NCBI RefSeq assembly: GCF_036588685.1 | Contig: NC_086378.1 | Coordinates: 22,731,578-22,795,577 of the forward strand | Length of the DNA stretch: 64,000 nucleotides | Direction: 5' to 3' | From: Mytilus trossulus | Taxonomy: Eukaryota; Mollusca; Bivalvia; Mytilida; Mytilidae | Shown here: one piece after another, positions 11,976 to 23,562 of the stretch | How the letters are laid out: each line of letters starts with the position of its first letter | How positions within the stretch are numbered: the first letter of the stretch is position 1 | Made by a program: the position numbers and the translations under genes | Notes under the pieces: generated by a model | What the model was told of the DNA's origin: nothing | The model's database searches: none | Seen by the model: only the letters and a program-made list of their open reading frames with translations

Positions 11976-12060
11976 AAGGAATGACTGTAATAATTTTTTC
12001 TTTCTATGAAGAAATAACACCAGAAAGGGGTTGCACACTAAATAACCCGCGTGGCACTTA
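11976..12060 (+). mobile_element. Half copy of a palindromic MITE downstream of the MCT stop
   Basis: The text 'aaggaatgactgtaataatt' to 'aacccgcgtggcac' matches the left arm of the palindrome at 35625-35779. The right arm is missing. It probably lies in the 3' untranslated region or just past it. Confidence 0.55.
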
Positions 12061-12064
12061 ACAA

Positions 12065-12200
12065 CAAAGGCAAGAGACTCCTGACTTGGGACAGGTAAAA
12101 CAAAATGCGGCGATGTAAAACATGTTTATTGAAATCTCAAACCTCCTCCTTCCAATGTTTGCTGATAAATTTCATGCCCCCATAAGTAAAATGTCCTTGG
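12065..12200 (+). repeat. Fragment of SINE-like repeat B
   Basis: Shares 'gactcctgacttgggacagg' and the 'aaaatgcggcg' / 'ctcaaacctcctcc' arrangement with the longer copies at 18185-18560 and 39670-40015. Confidence 0.6.
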
Positions 12201-12918
12201 GAGAGGCATTAATGATAATAGGAATACACTTATGCACCGTATAAATAAGTGGAACAAGGCATACAGTTTTTACATTTTAAAACAAAACTAAGGTAAGAAA
12301 AACTTATTATCAAATTGAAAGTAGCTAGCAGGTTAAATTCAACAGCGAGAGGTCAACTGAAACATAGAATGTACATACATGTAAAATTATGCAAAACCAT
12401 TCAACATTCAAATTATAAGAAATTTGTAAGGTTTAAATTACCGGCTTTTAAGGAGATTGTATAATTTAAAAATTACTTAACAGATGCATATACACTTGTT
12501 TTATTACACAATATAGAAGTATAGATAAAGAGATACCTTTAAATCTGTTTATTTTACAAAAATTATGTAATATGTACACATAAATATACTACGTCAGAAA
12601 GTTCAAAGTTCACTTTGGCAAATTATGGCCTTGAATTTGATCTTAAACAAAAATAGGTAAAAATTTGGTTCTATAAATGGATCAATTTAAAAAAAATGTG
12701 AATGTGATAAGTGTAAATCTCATTATTAGAGTGCATTATAGGATCTATGGTCAATCGTCACAACTCGGCCGGTTCCGTACCTTACTCGGCCGATTCCGTA
12801 CCTTTGCAGAAGGAGAGTAGCGAAGTCACCCGAAGATTGCCGATTGGGTCTACAGTTTGTATAGTTTGGATACGTTGTCAAAATAAGAGACTTTTTTTCA
12901 GTAGTCGAACATAATACC
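12201..12918. other. Gene-free AT-rich stretch
   Basis: I see no coding exon, RNA gene or clear element here. A short motif ending 'ctcggcc' occurs twice near 12763-12800. Confidence 0.5.
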
Positions 12919-14083
12919 ACAGTTCCACTAGGCCACGATCGGACTACGATCTGTGAAGAAAAAAGAAAGTTTTGACGATCGTAGTGCGATCGTGGAGATC
13001 GCAGTAAATTCGTAGTACGGTCATGGTGAGGTGTTCATGATCGTGATGAATGTGGCCACCCTTGAACATGTTCAAAACAATCGTGGCGAAATAAGGACTT
13101 AGTAGAAGCGTAGTGAGAGCGCAATAAGGTCGTGGTAAGATCGCAAAGGTCGCTGTACCATCGTAGCAACGGCGTAGCGATTGCACCTTTACTAGTATGT
13201 TCGGGGAGAATGCGCTACTTTTCACAGCGACTTCACTTCGACCTCACTACGACCATCACGTTCTTACCGCGACCTAAACAAGTTTCCACTAAGTCTAAAC
13301 CACGTTTATATCCCGCTTATACCTCGCTGTTCAAGACCATATTACGATTTTAGTACGCCTATGTCGTCCTCATTACGCTGTCCTCCCTTCTATCGTTCAC
13401 TAAATCCCCAGTCCCACTAGACCACGATCACACCACGCTCACCGCGATCTAAAATAAATTCAGATCGTGGTGAGGTCGCGGTATGAGCGGCATAAAAATG
13501 TAAATTTTTCGTTGCTTTCACGATGCTACTACGTCCTCAAAATTACGCTTCTACAACGATCCCGCTACGATTATAACACGTTCTCACCGCGCTTATTCTG
13601 CGTCCTCACTACGCTTATCAAGATCTTTCTACGCTCATAACGTTATCGATACGACCATACCACGAGTTATCCAATTGCAACACGATCTTACCACGCTTCT
13701 TCTGCGATTATAGCACGTTCTTACCACGATTATACCGCGATCGTACTACGCTCTCAGCAATAACGTCAACATCGTGTTCCATATCAATACTGTTCCATTC
13801 CTTCTTGTTCTGATTATTACGTAGATTTCTTGAAAACAATAAGTCATGCCACCAAAATCTACTAGAACACGTGGCTCTTACCGCGACCTCGCCACGATCT
13901 GAATCTATTTTAGATCGCGGTGAGCGTGGTGCGATCGTGGTCTAGTGGGACTGGGGCTTAACAGCGTGACTGAAACGAAAATTTACCTTTGCATGCTGCT
14001 TATACTGCGAGTTCACCATGATCTGAATGTATTTTAGTTCGCGATGAGCCCTGTGCGATCGTAGTCTAGTGGGACTGGGGCTT
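12919..14083. mobile_element. CG-rich foldback DNA element with nested inverted ends
   Basis: The inner element 13406-13956 has terminal inverted repeats: its first 51 bp (ccccagtcccactagaccac onward) match the reverse complement of its last 51 bp with one visible mismatch, and similarity continues to about 80 bp. A related left end lies at 12919 (acagttccactaggccacga) and a second right end finishes at about 14083. The interior is full of degenerate CG-rich words such as 'accacgatc' and 'gcgatcgtgg' in both orientations, unlike the AT-rich surroundings. No transposase frame is visible, so it is non-autonomous; I cannot name the superfamily. Confidence 0.75.
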
Positions 14084-14319
14084 TAAGTACTTCAAGAAAA
14101 ACTTGGTCACCATCTACAGTCAAACATTTTCTGTAACCAAATTGCGCTAATTTATATATTGATTCAATTCGTATGCACAAACATTTTCTGGATCAGACAG
14201 GGGTTTATTCCAAAATACAGATGTAAATTATACAAGAGTGCACACACTGAAATGTCTCGCCTTCTTTACTTATCATTGATATTATGTTGATAGTCCTGAG
14301 TATAAAGCTTTATTACAAC

Positions 14320-15160
14320 TGTCACATAAACTTAACATTAACCAAGATAGCTAAACAAAGACCATTGAACCATGAAAATGAGGTCAAGGTTAGATGAACC
14401 ATGCCAGGCAGACATGTACAGCTAACAATGCTTCCATACAACAAATATAGTTGACCTATTACGTAAAGTTTTAGAAAGATAGACCAAAACACAAAAACTT
14501 AACACTGTGCGATGAACCATGAAAATGAGGTCAAGGTCAGATGACATCTGCCCGCTAGACATGTGCACCTTACAATCATTCCAGACAACAAATATGGTAG
14601 ACCTATTGCATAAAGTATGAGAAAAACAGACCAAAACACAAAAACTTAACTATAACCACTGAACCATGAAAATGAGGTCAAGGTCAGGTGACACCTGCCA
14701 GTTGGACATGTACACCTTACAGTCCTTCCATACACCAAATATACTAGCCCTATTGCTTATAGTATCTGAGATATGGACTTGACCACCAAAACATAACCTT
14801 GTTCACTGATCCATGAAATGAGGTCGAGGTCAAGTGAAAACTTTCTGACGGGCATGAGGACCTTGCAAGGTACGCACATACCAAATATAGTTATCCTATT
14901 ACTTATAATAAGAGAGAATTCAAGATTACAAAAATTCTGAACTTTTTTTTCAAGTGGTCACTGAACCATGAAAATGAGGTCAAGGACATTGGACATGTGA
15001 CTGACGGAAACTTCGCATCATGAGGCATCTATATACAAAGTATGAAGCATCCAGGTCTTTCACCTTCTAAAATATAAACCTTTTAAGAAGTGAGCTAACA
15101 CCGCCGTCGCCGCCGTAGCCGCCACCGGATCACTATCCCTATGTCGAACTTTCTGCAACA
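14320..15160 (+). repeat. ~145-bp tandem repeat unit with CCG-rich end
   Basis: At least five degenerate copies each contain 'ccatgaaaatgaggtcaagg' (near 14370, 14518, 14665, 14815 and 14967), followed by 'gacatgtacacctta' and 'accaaatata' words. The right end carries 'gccgccgtagccgccaccgg'. The same compound repeat recurs at 54490-56960, where it is split by an insertion. Confidence 0.85.
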
Positions 15161-15356
15161 AAAGTAGACTAGAGGATCTAAATAGACTGTCACTCTCACT
15201 TAAATTTATGTGCGTCTTCAAAACTAGACTCTCTCCATCATTGGAGAAATGTTTCAATTTACTAGAATATCTACATTGTCACTTGAGCCTTCGTGTATTT
15301 TAAAAATGGTAGATATATTGGTGAAACAATGGGGAACTTCACTTGTATGACAAGCA

Positions 15357-15620
15357 ATCAGGCGGAAACCCAGTTGAAATAGAACATAAGAATCGAAGCT
15401 CTTTGTTAGAGAAGGCGATAAATGCTTACTGTAATGTTTTCAATAGTATCTTTTTTTTTAAAGTTAAAAGAAACAAATAAAACGACAATTTTCTTCTCAA
15501 TTACGAAGTGTTTCATTCAAAAACACCATTTGCATAAGTTTTCAGTTTATGACAAGAGGCTTGAAAACGTATAATTAAAAATAATTGACACAATATATCG
15601 CTTCAGATTCCATTATTTTA
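15357..15620 (+). repeat. Dispersed repeat F, copy 1
   Basis: 'ttgaaatagaacataagaat' through 'aaaacaccatttgcataagt' matches 30020-30220 closely. A last block 'cgcttcagattccat' matches near 30510, so one copy carries an insertion or the other a deletion. Confidence 0.7.
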
Positions 15621-16489
15621 TATATGTATATGCTTAAATGACTTGGGCTGAGTCTGAGAGAACTCGACCTTATTCAACTACATGTTTACATGTTCAAGCT
15701 TTGATTGATTTTGGAACGTTCAAATATGAAATAAAAGATAGAAGTTAGGTCTGTTTGAAGGTTTTTTTAAATGTTAACTCAATGGTAAAACAGCGTAGAC
15801 TATAATACATTGAGATATTTTCAACCGGACATGTGCATTAATATAATGTGCATGAGGTCAGTTTCTGTCTAACGCAGCTCATGGTGTAATAACATTAAAA
15901 TTTTCAGAGAAAAGTGCATGTGTGGTACAATAGTTCTTAATTGGTAATTTTTCGTTATGCTAATGCCGTGAAACTATTTTAAAACCCGATAAAGTATACA
16001 CATAGCATCATTACCGTACGTTCATTTATTAGTTTTGTTAAAAGACATTTCGTATCGTCTAGCTATCAAGTATAATTTGATGAACGTTTAGGCTTTAGTC
16101 GACTTAAAATTACTGTTGTTTTTTTTGTTGTCCAGGGGAACTTTCGAAATTACAAAAACCACTAAAAGAAAAAAATCTGATGAAATATTTCGTGACAGGG
16201 CAGACTAAAAGTTTTCAGAGGATGGAGACCAATGACCGTATTTATCCTGAAATTGGGTTTCCTACTATACAGATACAGCCCTACAGATATCGCTATGCTG
16301 TATCTGTATACTATACAGATATCGCGTTAAAGCTCCGCCCACTGCCGGACTGAGTATTGTTTGAACCTGTGTGATCCCAGAATATGTATTCCAGTTGCAT
16401 TCCAAAGACGATGACAATTGTCGATTTCAAAACTAGAATGCGTATAATTGTGTTACAAAATCAACCATGTCAATTTCAGCATGCATATA
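15621..16489. other. Gene-free stretch
   Basis: No exon or RNA gene recognised. A small inverted motif around 'cagatacagcc' / 'gctgtatctgta' lies near 16270-16315. Confidence 0.5.
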
Positions 16490-16720
16490 AAAAAGAAGAT
16501 GTGGTATGATTGCCAATGAGACAACTATCCACAAAAGACCAAAATGACACAAACATTAACAATTATAGGTCACCGTACGGCCTTCAACAATGAGCAAAGC
16601 CCATACCGCATATAGTCAGCTATAAAAGGCCCCGATAAGACAATGTAAAACAATTCAAACGAGAAAACTAACGGCCTTATTTATGTAAAAAAAATGAACG
16701 AAAAACAAATATGTAACATA
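16490..16720 (+). repeat. SINE-like repeat A, good copy
   Basis: Begins 'aaaagaagatgtggtatgat' and runs through 'gtcaccgtacggccttcaac' to 'cattcaaacgag'-type text and 'gaacgaaaaacaaatatg'. It is nearly the same as 19965-20145 over its first 160 bp. Confidence 0.75.
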
Positions 16721-17040
16721 GCATGCATGTTTAGTGAATGTCAAGTCTGAAGCGTAGGACAACTCGTACGCTTCTGTTTCAAATTTGACAATGATTTGTT
16801 ATTTGTTTTTACTGTTGAAATAAGTTGTTATGTTAAAATAGATAATTATTCACCTTGAGCGATGTATTATTGTTGACCATTCGAGATTCTTGTTTTGCGA
16901 ACCCGTCTTCAGCGTAATGTGTGATTTTTATATTACTACGCGGGCCTCAAGGGATTACAAATCGAAAATAAATGCTAAATATGTTAGTTTTTGTGTTTTT
17001 CAAAACACCAAAAATTTACAGAATCAATTGCAGGATAAAC

Positions 17041-17190
17041 ACAATAACTGTTTAGTGTCTTTAAATATCAGCTGTATTTGTACTCGGCTCGAAACAGGTG
17101 TAGTAGCTCGCTAAAAGCTCGCATATACCTTGTTTCATAGCCTCGTACAAATAAAGCTGATATTTAAAGACACTAAACAGTTATTGTCTA
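17041..17190. mobile_element. Palindromic MITE
   Basis: The left arm 'ataactgtttagtgtcttta' / 'aatatcagct' is mirrored by 'agctgatatttaaagacact' / 'aaacagttat' about 90 bp later, giving a hairpin of about 150 bp around 'gctcgctaaaagctcgc'. Confidence 0.8.
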
Positions 17191-17384
17191 TATAACACGC
17201 AAAAACTATTTTGGATTTTAATATAAAGATAAATTAGTCAACTGAACATAAAAAAAACTGTACTTTAAGTTCCCTTTTCGAGAAAAATAATGCCAATTTT
17301 AGGAGTTTTCCCTACAACAGCAGTCACCAAGGGCAGAGATGCAAACTAATGCTCTAAAAAGATCAACCTCTTTTGGTTTTTTTT

Positions 17385-17740
17385 TGTGCGGAAATTACGG
17401 TCTTCAACAATGAACAAAGCTCACATAGCATAGTCGGCTATATAAAAGGGTCCATGGTCACAGATGTAAAACAATTCAAACAAGAAAACTTATGGCCTAA
17501 TAAATGTTAATAAAATGAACGAAAAACAAATATATTCCAATTGATATATGATAGAGTTTTTTTAATGTCGTGATGTTACACTATTGTTTCAGATAAGGGT
17601 GAAGGTTTGGTACCATTAAAACCGGCTGCAATTGTTTGCACCTGTCCCAAGTCTAGCAATCTGATGTTCAGTAGTTGTCGTTTGTTGATGTGGTTCATAA
17701 GCATTTCTAGTTTCTATTTTTTTTTATATAGACCAGTAGA
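17385..17740 (+). repeat. SINE-like repeat A fragment followed by repeat H
   Basis: 17385-17535 is a diverged copy of family A ('acggtcttcaacaatgaaca'). 17580-17730 ('ggtttggtaccattaaaacc' to 'gatgtggttcataagc') is a second family seen again at about 35110 and 40430-40540. Confidence 0.6.
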
Positions 17741-18184
17741 TTATACCGTTATGATTCCCCATTTGAATTGTTTTAGTGCATTAGCAATTTTGGAGCTCTT
17801 ATAAGCTTGATGTTCGGTGTGAGTCAATGCTCTGTGTTGAAGACCGTACATTGACCATCAATGGTTTACTTTTACGAATTGTGACTTGGATAGAAAGTCG
17901 TCTCATTGGCAATCACACCATATCTTCCTATATCTATGTAACACAGGAAAAAACGACAACCAACATAAAAATTCGTTTTCGGGTACCATTATCTTTACCC
18001 ATGTAAATTTTATTGTTTGCAACTTTGACCTTGATGTATGGATATGAACATCAATAGGCATCTTCAACTACCATGTATGACTATCCAAAATGAAGAACTG
18101 TAAATTGAAAAGAATTGGTAAGTTTTTTAATGCACCATTTCTTTAAAAAAATGAACACTTTATTGATTTCATGCGCCTAGAAAA

Positions 18185-18560
18185 CCTTTTTTTCTGAATA
18201 ATAAAATTGAGAATGGAAATGGGGAATGTGTCAAAGAGACAACAACCCGACCAAATAAAAAACAACAGCAGAAGGTCACCAACAGGTCTTCTATGTAGCG
18301 AGAAATTCCCGCACCCGGAGGCGTCCTTCAGCTGGCCCCTAAACAAATATATACTAGTTCAGTGATAATGAACGCCATACTAATTTCCAAATTGTACACA
18401 AGAAACTAATATAAAAATAATATAAGACTAACAAAGGCCAGATGCTCCTGACTTGGGACAGGCGCAAAAATGCGGCGGGGTTAAACATGTTTGTGAGATC
18501 TCAACCCTCCCCCTATACCTCTAACCAATGTAGAAAAATAAACGCAAACCTTCATTAAAA
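18185..18560 (+). repeat. SINE-like repeat B, long copy
   Basis: Runs from 'aataaaattgagaatggaaa' through 'cttcagctggcccctaaaca' to 'aaccctccccctatacctct'. It matches the reverse complement of 39670-40015 along its whole length. Confidence 0.8.
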
Positions 18561-18587
18561 ACGCCCAACACATAGCCAATTTCCAAT

Positions 18588-18770
18588 CGGAACTACTCGG
18601 CCTTTCTTGTTGCACGAAGTTATTGTATTGCATAGCGAGAATGGCCGAGTAGTGATGATTGTACGAGGTTGTTATACTGCATATATAGCGAGAATGGCCG
18701 AGTAGTTACGATTGTACGATGTTATTGTACAGCATAGCGAGAATGGCCGAGTAGTTACGATTGAGCCAAC
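18588..18770. mobile_element. Small palindromic MITE with internal tandem expansion
   Basis: Starts caatcggaactactcggcc and ends with its mirror image ggccgagtagttacgattg. Unlike the 77-bp copy at 23949-24025, the right half 'agcgagaatggccgagtagt' is present three times. The flanks agccaatttc and agccaacctc look like an imperfect target-site duplication. Confidence 0.75.
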
Positions 18771-18779
18771 CTCATCAGA

Positions 18780-19410
18780 GGTCAAAAAGAGCTATTAAAT
18801 TACCAAACAGGGCAAAAAAAAAAGGACAACAATCGTCATTATGTTTGCACGATATAGAATCATTTACCTTCTTTAACAAAAATAGTAATAATAAAAACCC
18901 AAAACTCCGTGGAAAATTCTAAATGGTAAGCAACGAGCAATATTGAAAAAACAAACCCAAACGAATGGATATAACTGTTATATGAAAATGCTTGTACCAA
19001 GTTAGGTTTATGTAGAAAATGGTGGATTAAATCTAGTTTTTTTTAGCTAGAAGACGTTTACTACAATTCGGTATTTCATCTAAATGTGCAAATTTAATTT
19101 ACACTAAACTAACTTTTTGAAGCATACGTGCAGATAAATGGCCTGTTAAGTCTTTTACTTAAGTTTTTTTTTTATTTTAGATTTTAGCGTGACGTTCATT
19201 TTTATCAAACTAGTTCATTTTTTTGTTTATGGAACAGTTGAAACCCTGTATGAAAGACCAATTGGTCGCCTTGGGACTGTTTTGTGCGAAGGTTAGGCTA
19301 TTGTCTCTCGACACATTCCCCATTTTTTTCTTAATTTTAAGAAAAAATAATCTTCATCAAACGGCGAGTCTACTGGAATTGTACTTGTTTTAAGTTAATG
19401 CTAACATTTT
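18780..19410. other. Gene-free stretch
   Basis: AT-rich; no exon, RNA gene or clear element recognised. Confidence 0.5.
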
Positions 19411-19539
19411 TTTTTGTCGGTTTTGCTTCATATCGATCCGGATGACCAATCGAACTTCATGTCGATCAGGATAACCAATCGAACTTCATGTCGATCAGGA
19501 TTAGGTTCTAACTACGCATTTCAAATCTATCATTGGCTT

Positions 19540-19740
19540 GATACACTAAAATCACAAGTTATTGACTTGAAACTACAACAATGCTTATTTGGGCCTATTA
19601 TTCCTAAATCTTTGGGACCATAACCCCTAAATCAATCCCAACCTTCCTTTTGTGGTATTGAACTTTCTTAAATTTCATCGATATCCATTCACTTAGAGTA
19701 AAGTTATTTTCCGGACATCAAATGGGTCTAAAATTGCGGT
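19540..19740 (+). repeat. Fragment related to the 'tggtcataaacc' tandem repeat
   Basis: 'ttcctaaatctttgggacca', 'aatcaatcccaaccttcctt' and 'ttaaatttcatcgat' match the internal units of the element at 54757-56743. Confidence 0.65.
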
Positions 19741-19964
19741 CGTATCCTTATTCATTACTAACCAAGCTGTATTTTAAAAGTTCCAAATGTGAACAACATT
19801 CACATTTTATTAGAAATGGTTCCATTCATAAAGTTCTTAGATTTTTTGATTTTAAGAATAAACTCTCGGCTGAAGGGAATTGAAAAAAAAAATGGTTTTA
19901 AAACTTTAAACTAACTTTCATTAACTGGAATATGACCATTTAATTTTCTAATATGTGTATATAA

Positions 19965-20145
19965 AAAAGAAGATGTGGTATGATTGCCAATGAGACAACT
20001 AATCACAAAAGACCAAAATGTCACAAACATTAACAACTATAGGTCACCGTACGGCCTTCAACAATGAGCAAAGCCCATACCGCATAGTCAGCTATAAAAG
20101 GCCCCGATAAGACAATGTAAAATAATTCAAACGAGAAAACTTTAG
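19965..20145 (+). repeat. SINE-like repeat A, good copy
   Basis: 'aaaagaagatgtggtatgat', 'gtcaccgtacggccttcaac' and 'gccccgataagacaatgtaa' match the copy at 16490 nearly base for base. Confidence 0.75.
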
Positions 20146-20484
20146 AAAAATTAGTTCTGTACACTCTAAATGCAAATGTACAACTAGTACTTCTTTCGTG
20201 CAAAGGTAGATAACTCAATGTTGGTATACATGTATGCAGTTATATATTGTTTCAAAGACAAGAAACAGAGAGCCAGGCCAATGGTACATTATTTTCGGTG
20301 GCGATGTGAGTACAGTATATTACAGTATATTATGTTGATTTTTTTTATTAAAAATGATATTTTTGGTAAACTAGGCGGCACTATAGAAAGCGACACAACT
20401 GTGACATAATGTGGGAGAAACGCTTATACTAAGTAATCCATTTCCTGGTCATGTTAAATGATCTCATTAGGCGCTTTATTTGCA

Positions 20485-20695
20485 GATAGAGTGGCAGGAA
20501 CATTTTGGAACTGAAATAATAAATGACGGTTTTCAATTCATACATATTTGTTCGTTTGTCATTCCTTCATCCCATCAAACAGAGCAAGCCTGTGTTGACC
20601 AAAATGATATCTCAACCGATTACTTAAATCACCGTCATGGACTCTATTGCTTAGTTCTATTCTATGAAAATGGCACCAGAGAAATTGCATATTAA
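20485..20695 (+). other. Possible orphan coding exon or repeat-derived frame
   Basis: A good acceptor-like 'ctttatttgcag' precedes an open frame of about 70 codons (IEWQEHFGTEIINDGFQFIH onward to a TAA at 20693). I do not recognise the protein. Against a real exon: a 40-bp piece ('atctcaaccgattacttaaa' onward) also occurs twice in the 26-kb tandem array. No partner exon was found. Confidence 0.15.
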
Positions 20696-20934
20696 ACGCT
20701 ATTCAACTGTTGAGTCAATCGTTCATGTGGCCATTTCCCCCCCTTCTTTTCATTTAGGATTGGCATTACAAATGTATCATAAGTTTGGTTCAAAACACCT
20801 TGTTGAAACTTGAATGCCAATGGATTTTATGCTTCTTAAAGTGAAGTGCGACGCTAGTGCGCTATCTAATGGGTTGCCAACCATGAAATTGAGCGAAATC
20901 AAGATAGTGTGCCATCATGTATAATTCAAAGTTC

Positions 20935-21385
20935 AAAGTTTTTTTTTAATTTTTTTTTTTATTGCCATATAAACTTTACAGTTTGTGACATATAACAACA
21001 ACAAAAACAAATAAAGACAATAACTAAGTAACTCAATATATATACACAAATTCAGGTAAATATTAAAGGGTCCCCTGTCCTCAGTTCCATTGACTTTTTT
21101 ATAAAGGATCCTAGTTTATTCACTTGTGTTGGTGTTGATGGGTTAAGTATATATATCATTTGTCATTGTCAGTGAGATTAGCAAATACATTACTTTCTCT
21201 ATTAATGCAATCAAAATATGTTAATCTAATATTTGAATTATGAGAACAATTTATTAGGAAATGTTTCTCATCATCTAGTACTTTACATTTTTTGCAAAGT
21301 CTCTCTTCGCGAGGAATTTTAAAATGCCTCCCTTTTTCAATTAATAATGAATGGTCACTGATTCTAAGTTATAATGTTTCCCAAG
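20935..21385 (-). mobile_element. 5'-truncated LINE (non-LTR) 3' end
   Basis: On the minus strand the sequence ends with ggcaataaaaaa and an A-rich tail, seen on the plus strand as the T runs at 20939-20961. Upstream (21156-21368) is a short frame ending before TGA that contains LCKKCKVLDDEKHFLINC, a C-x2-C-x7-H-x4-C knuckle typical of the C-terminus of LINE ORF2 proteins. A stop directly upstream of the frame and the lack of reverse transcriptase domains show that it is a dead remnant. Confidence 0.7.
21156..21368 (-). pseudogene. LINE ORF2 C-terminal remnant
   Basis: The frame reads LRISDHSLLIEKGRHFKIPR, then the Cys/His knuckle, then INRESNVFANLTDNDK and stop. An in-frame TAA precedes the first codon shown, and nothing of the polymerase or endonuclease domain remains. 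Confidence 0.65.
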
Positions 21386-21389
21386 CATC

Positions 21390-21870
21390 TTAGCAGACAA
21401 GAATATGGATGTCATCGCAGCTTCCAAAAAAAACTCTTATATCTCTATTAAATCTTGGATGAATTGATAGGGATGGTTTGAAGCTGGTATTTTTTTGGGA
21501 ATAAATGTCTTCGGACTTCCTACAATACCTTGTCTGTACTTGTAAAGAAAAACTCAAAATAGCGTGTTTGCTCTGATCAGAACCTTTCATGTGCAGACCT
21601 GTGGCCATGTGTGAAATGTGTATAAATATTAAAACATGTGTTGTGACGGTTGATTAAAAAGAAGATGATGGAGATGACGGTTGATTTGATATAAAGCTCT
21701 TTGCAGTGGTACACACGGTCCCAGCTTCCAGGTTTGGGAAGTGTTGGCGCGCCCTTAAATAAGTTAAACCCCGCCACATTCTGTAGGTGTCTGTTTCAAG
21801 TCATGAGACGGTAATGCAGTGTGTTTCGTTTGATTCTATATACTATAATATTTGTTTCTTTCTTATTTAT
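21390..21870. other. Gene-free stretch with a repeat B trace
   Basis: 21765-21790 carries 'aaaccccgccacattctgta', a trace of repeat B in reverse. Nothing else recognised. Confidence 0.4.
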
Positions 21871-21874
21871 TTTG

Positions 21875-22078
21875 TACATTAATGAGGCCGTTAAATTTTT
21901 CGTTTGTTTTACATTATTCATTTCGGGAAATGAAGACTATGCAGTATAACTTTTACTCATTGTTGAAGCCCGTACGGGACCTATAATTGTTAATTTATGT
22001 CTCATTTGGTCTCATTTGAAGAGTTACATGTAATTGTCTCATTTGCAATCATATAACATCTTCCTTTTTTTATATGGA
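21875..22078 (-). repeat. SINE-like repeat A, reverse copy
   Basis: The reverse complement contains the family words around 'cccgtacgggacctataatt' and 'tcatttgcaatcatataaca'. Confidence 0.65.
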
Positions 22079-22079
22079 A

Positions 22080-23560
22080 TACTTTAAAAGTTTGTGTTAC
22101 GTTGCATGAAAAAAAGGGGGTATAGGTACAAGTCCTATAATATAATAGATATTTACCAGAGTAAAATACACAACAACAGATAATACTATGGGAGCAGTAA
22201 TAATTGTGACCAAATACAAAAGCAACGAGTAGTCTATAAAAAAAACCTGAAGAATCCGCAAATTCAATTTGAGGTCATATTTGACTGAAGATCTATATTG
22301 CTTTAATTTGATACCTCAACCAATATGATAGTTTAAAAAATAATTTTAAAGTATTGTCCTGCATGACACTTGATTTTTTAACCGAAATTAAAAATTTTCA
22401 TAAGGTTAAGGTGCTTAAGGATGTTTGCTTGTCATGTTTTGGACTTTTTGTCAGATTTTCAAAATCCTCTGATTTGATCCATCTGAATGCCTTAAAAAAA
22501 TTTGCCCATGAACCCCTTTTTTTCTTTTTATTAATCTTTGATATGTTTAAATGTATGTATAGCATCATAGATATGAGTAACTGTAACAAAAACATGCAGT
22601 AGAATATAAAATATACGTGTGCATCACACCAACTTCATAGCAAAAAGTGAAATCGATTGACAATTTTGCTCTCGTAGTACAAAGCAAATAATCTTTTATT
22701 GTAAATATTTGCATCAGTTTACAGATAAATATATACTGTTTCAATATTCCTACCGTATTTAAGTTGAATATTCGTATTTCTAATAAAAAATATGCTTTCC
22801 TTGAGGATCCCAAAATAAATAACTGTACGATCAGTCCAAAACTGACTGTATTCTAGAAGCGATTTCAGATGTTTTGTCTGTATGACCAGTCGTGATTTTG
22901 AAGAAAAAAACCAACAACAAATGGAAGTTTTTAACGACATTGAATGAAAAACAACGGCAATTTGAAGGTATATACGTGTCTATGTGATATTATGATTGTG
23001 TCCATGGAACTATAACGTGTAATTTCTTTCATCAGACAATATAAATAAATTTCTGACGATTTTTGTAGACGGCAAAATAATTATATTTTTGTTCCGTCGG
23101 TGTTACTAAAAATCAAATGCCTAAAAGGCAATACATGATTCGCTTGTGGACTTTGTATTAGTGTGTCGTTGCAGTTATCTGTTTAACTATTACATTTTTA
23201 AAGACTATTTACATCGTCTGCCGTTGACAAATTGGTGATAACATACATCAAGCCTGTCTCTTTTAAAATGACAAAGAAATAGATAGAGAAAGCTTTATTA
23301 AAAAAATTAGGTATTGAGGAAAGAATTAACGAAATTATACCCCGCCACTTCTATAGTCTATGTTTTGGAAAAAAAATAAACCACCAGAAAACTAAATTAT
23401 AGGTGCACAAGGGCATCATTTAATAACGAATATGAGGAGTTTTATTAATATATGGTAAGTTTTTGAAAGTTGCGTATAGTAAACGGGTACCACTCAATAA
23501 GGTAGTGAAAAAGTCCTTATCATGGGAAAAGAAAACCGATGATTTTTCGAAAATTCAAAA
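22080..23560. other. Gene-free AT-rich stretch
   Basis: Open frames on both strands here are short, overlap each other and have no splice context or family signature. I see no gene. Confidence 0.5.
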
Positions 23561-23562
23561 TA

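Noticed and set aside
12944..13353. Overlapping frames of 93 and 73 codons on both strands
   Set aside because: They fall in the CG-rich foldback element, where stop codons are rare because of base composition.
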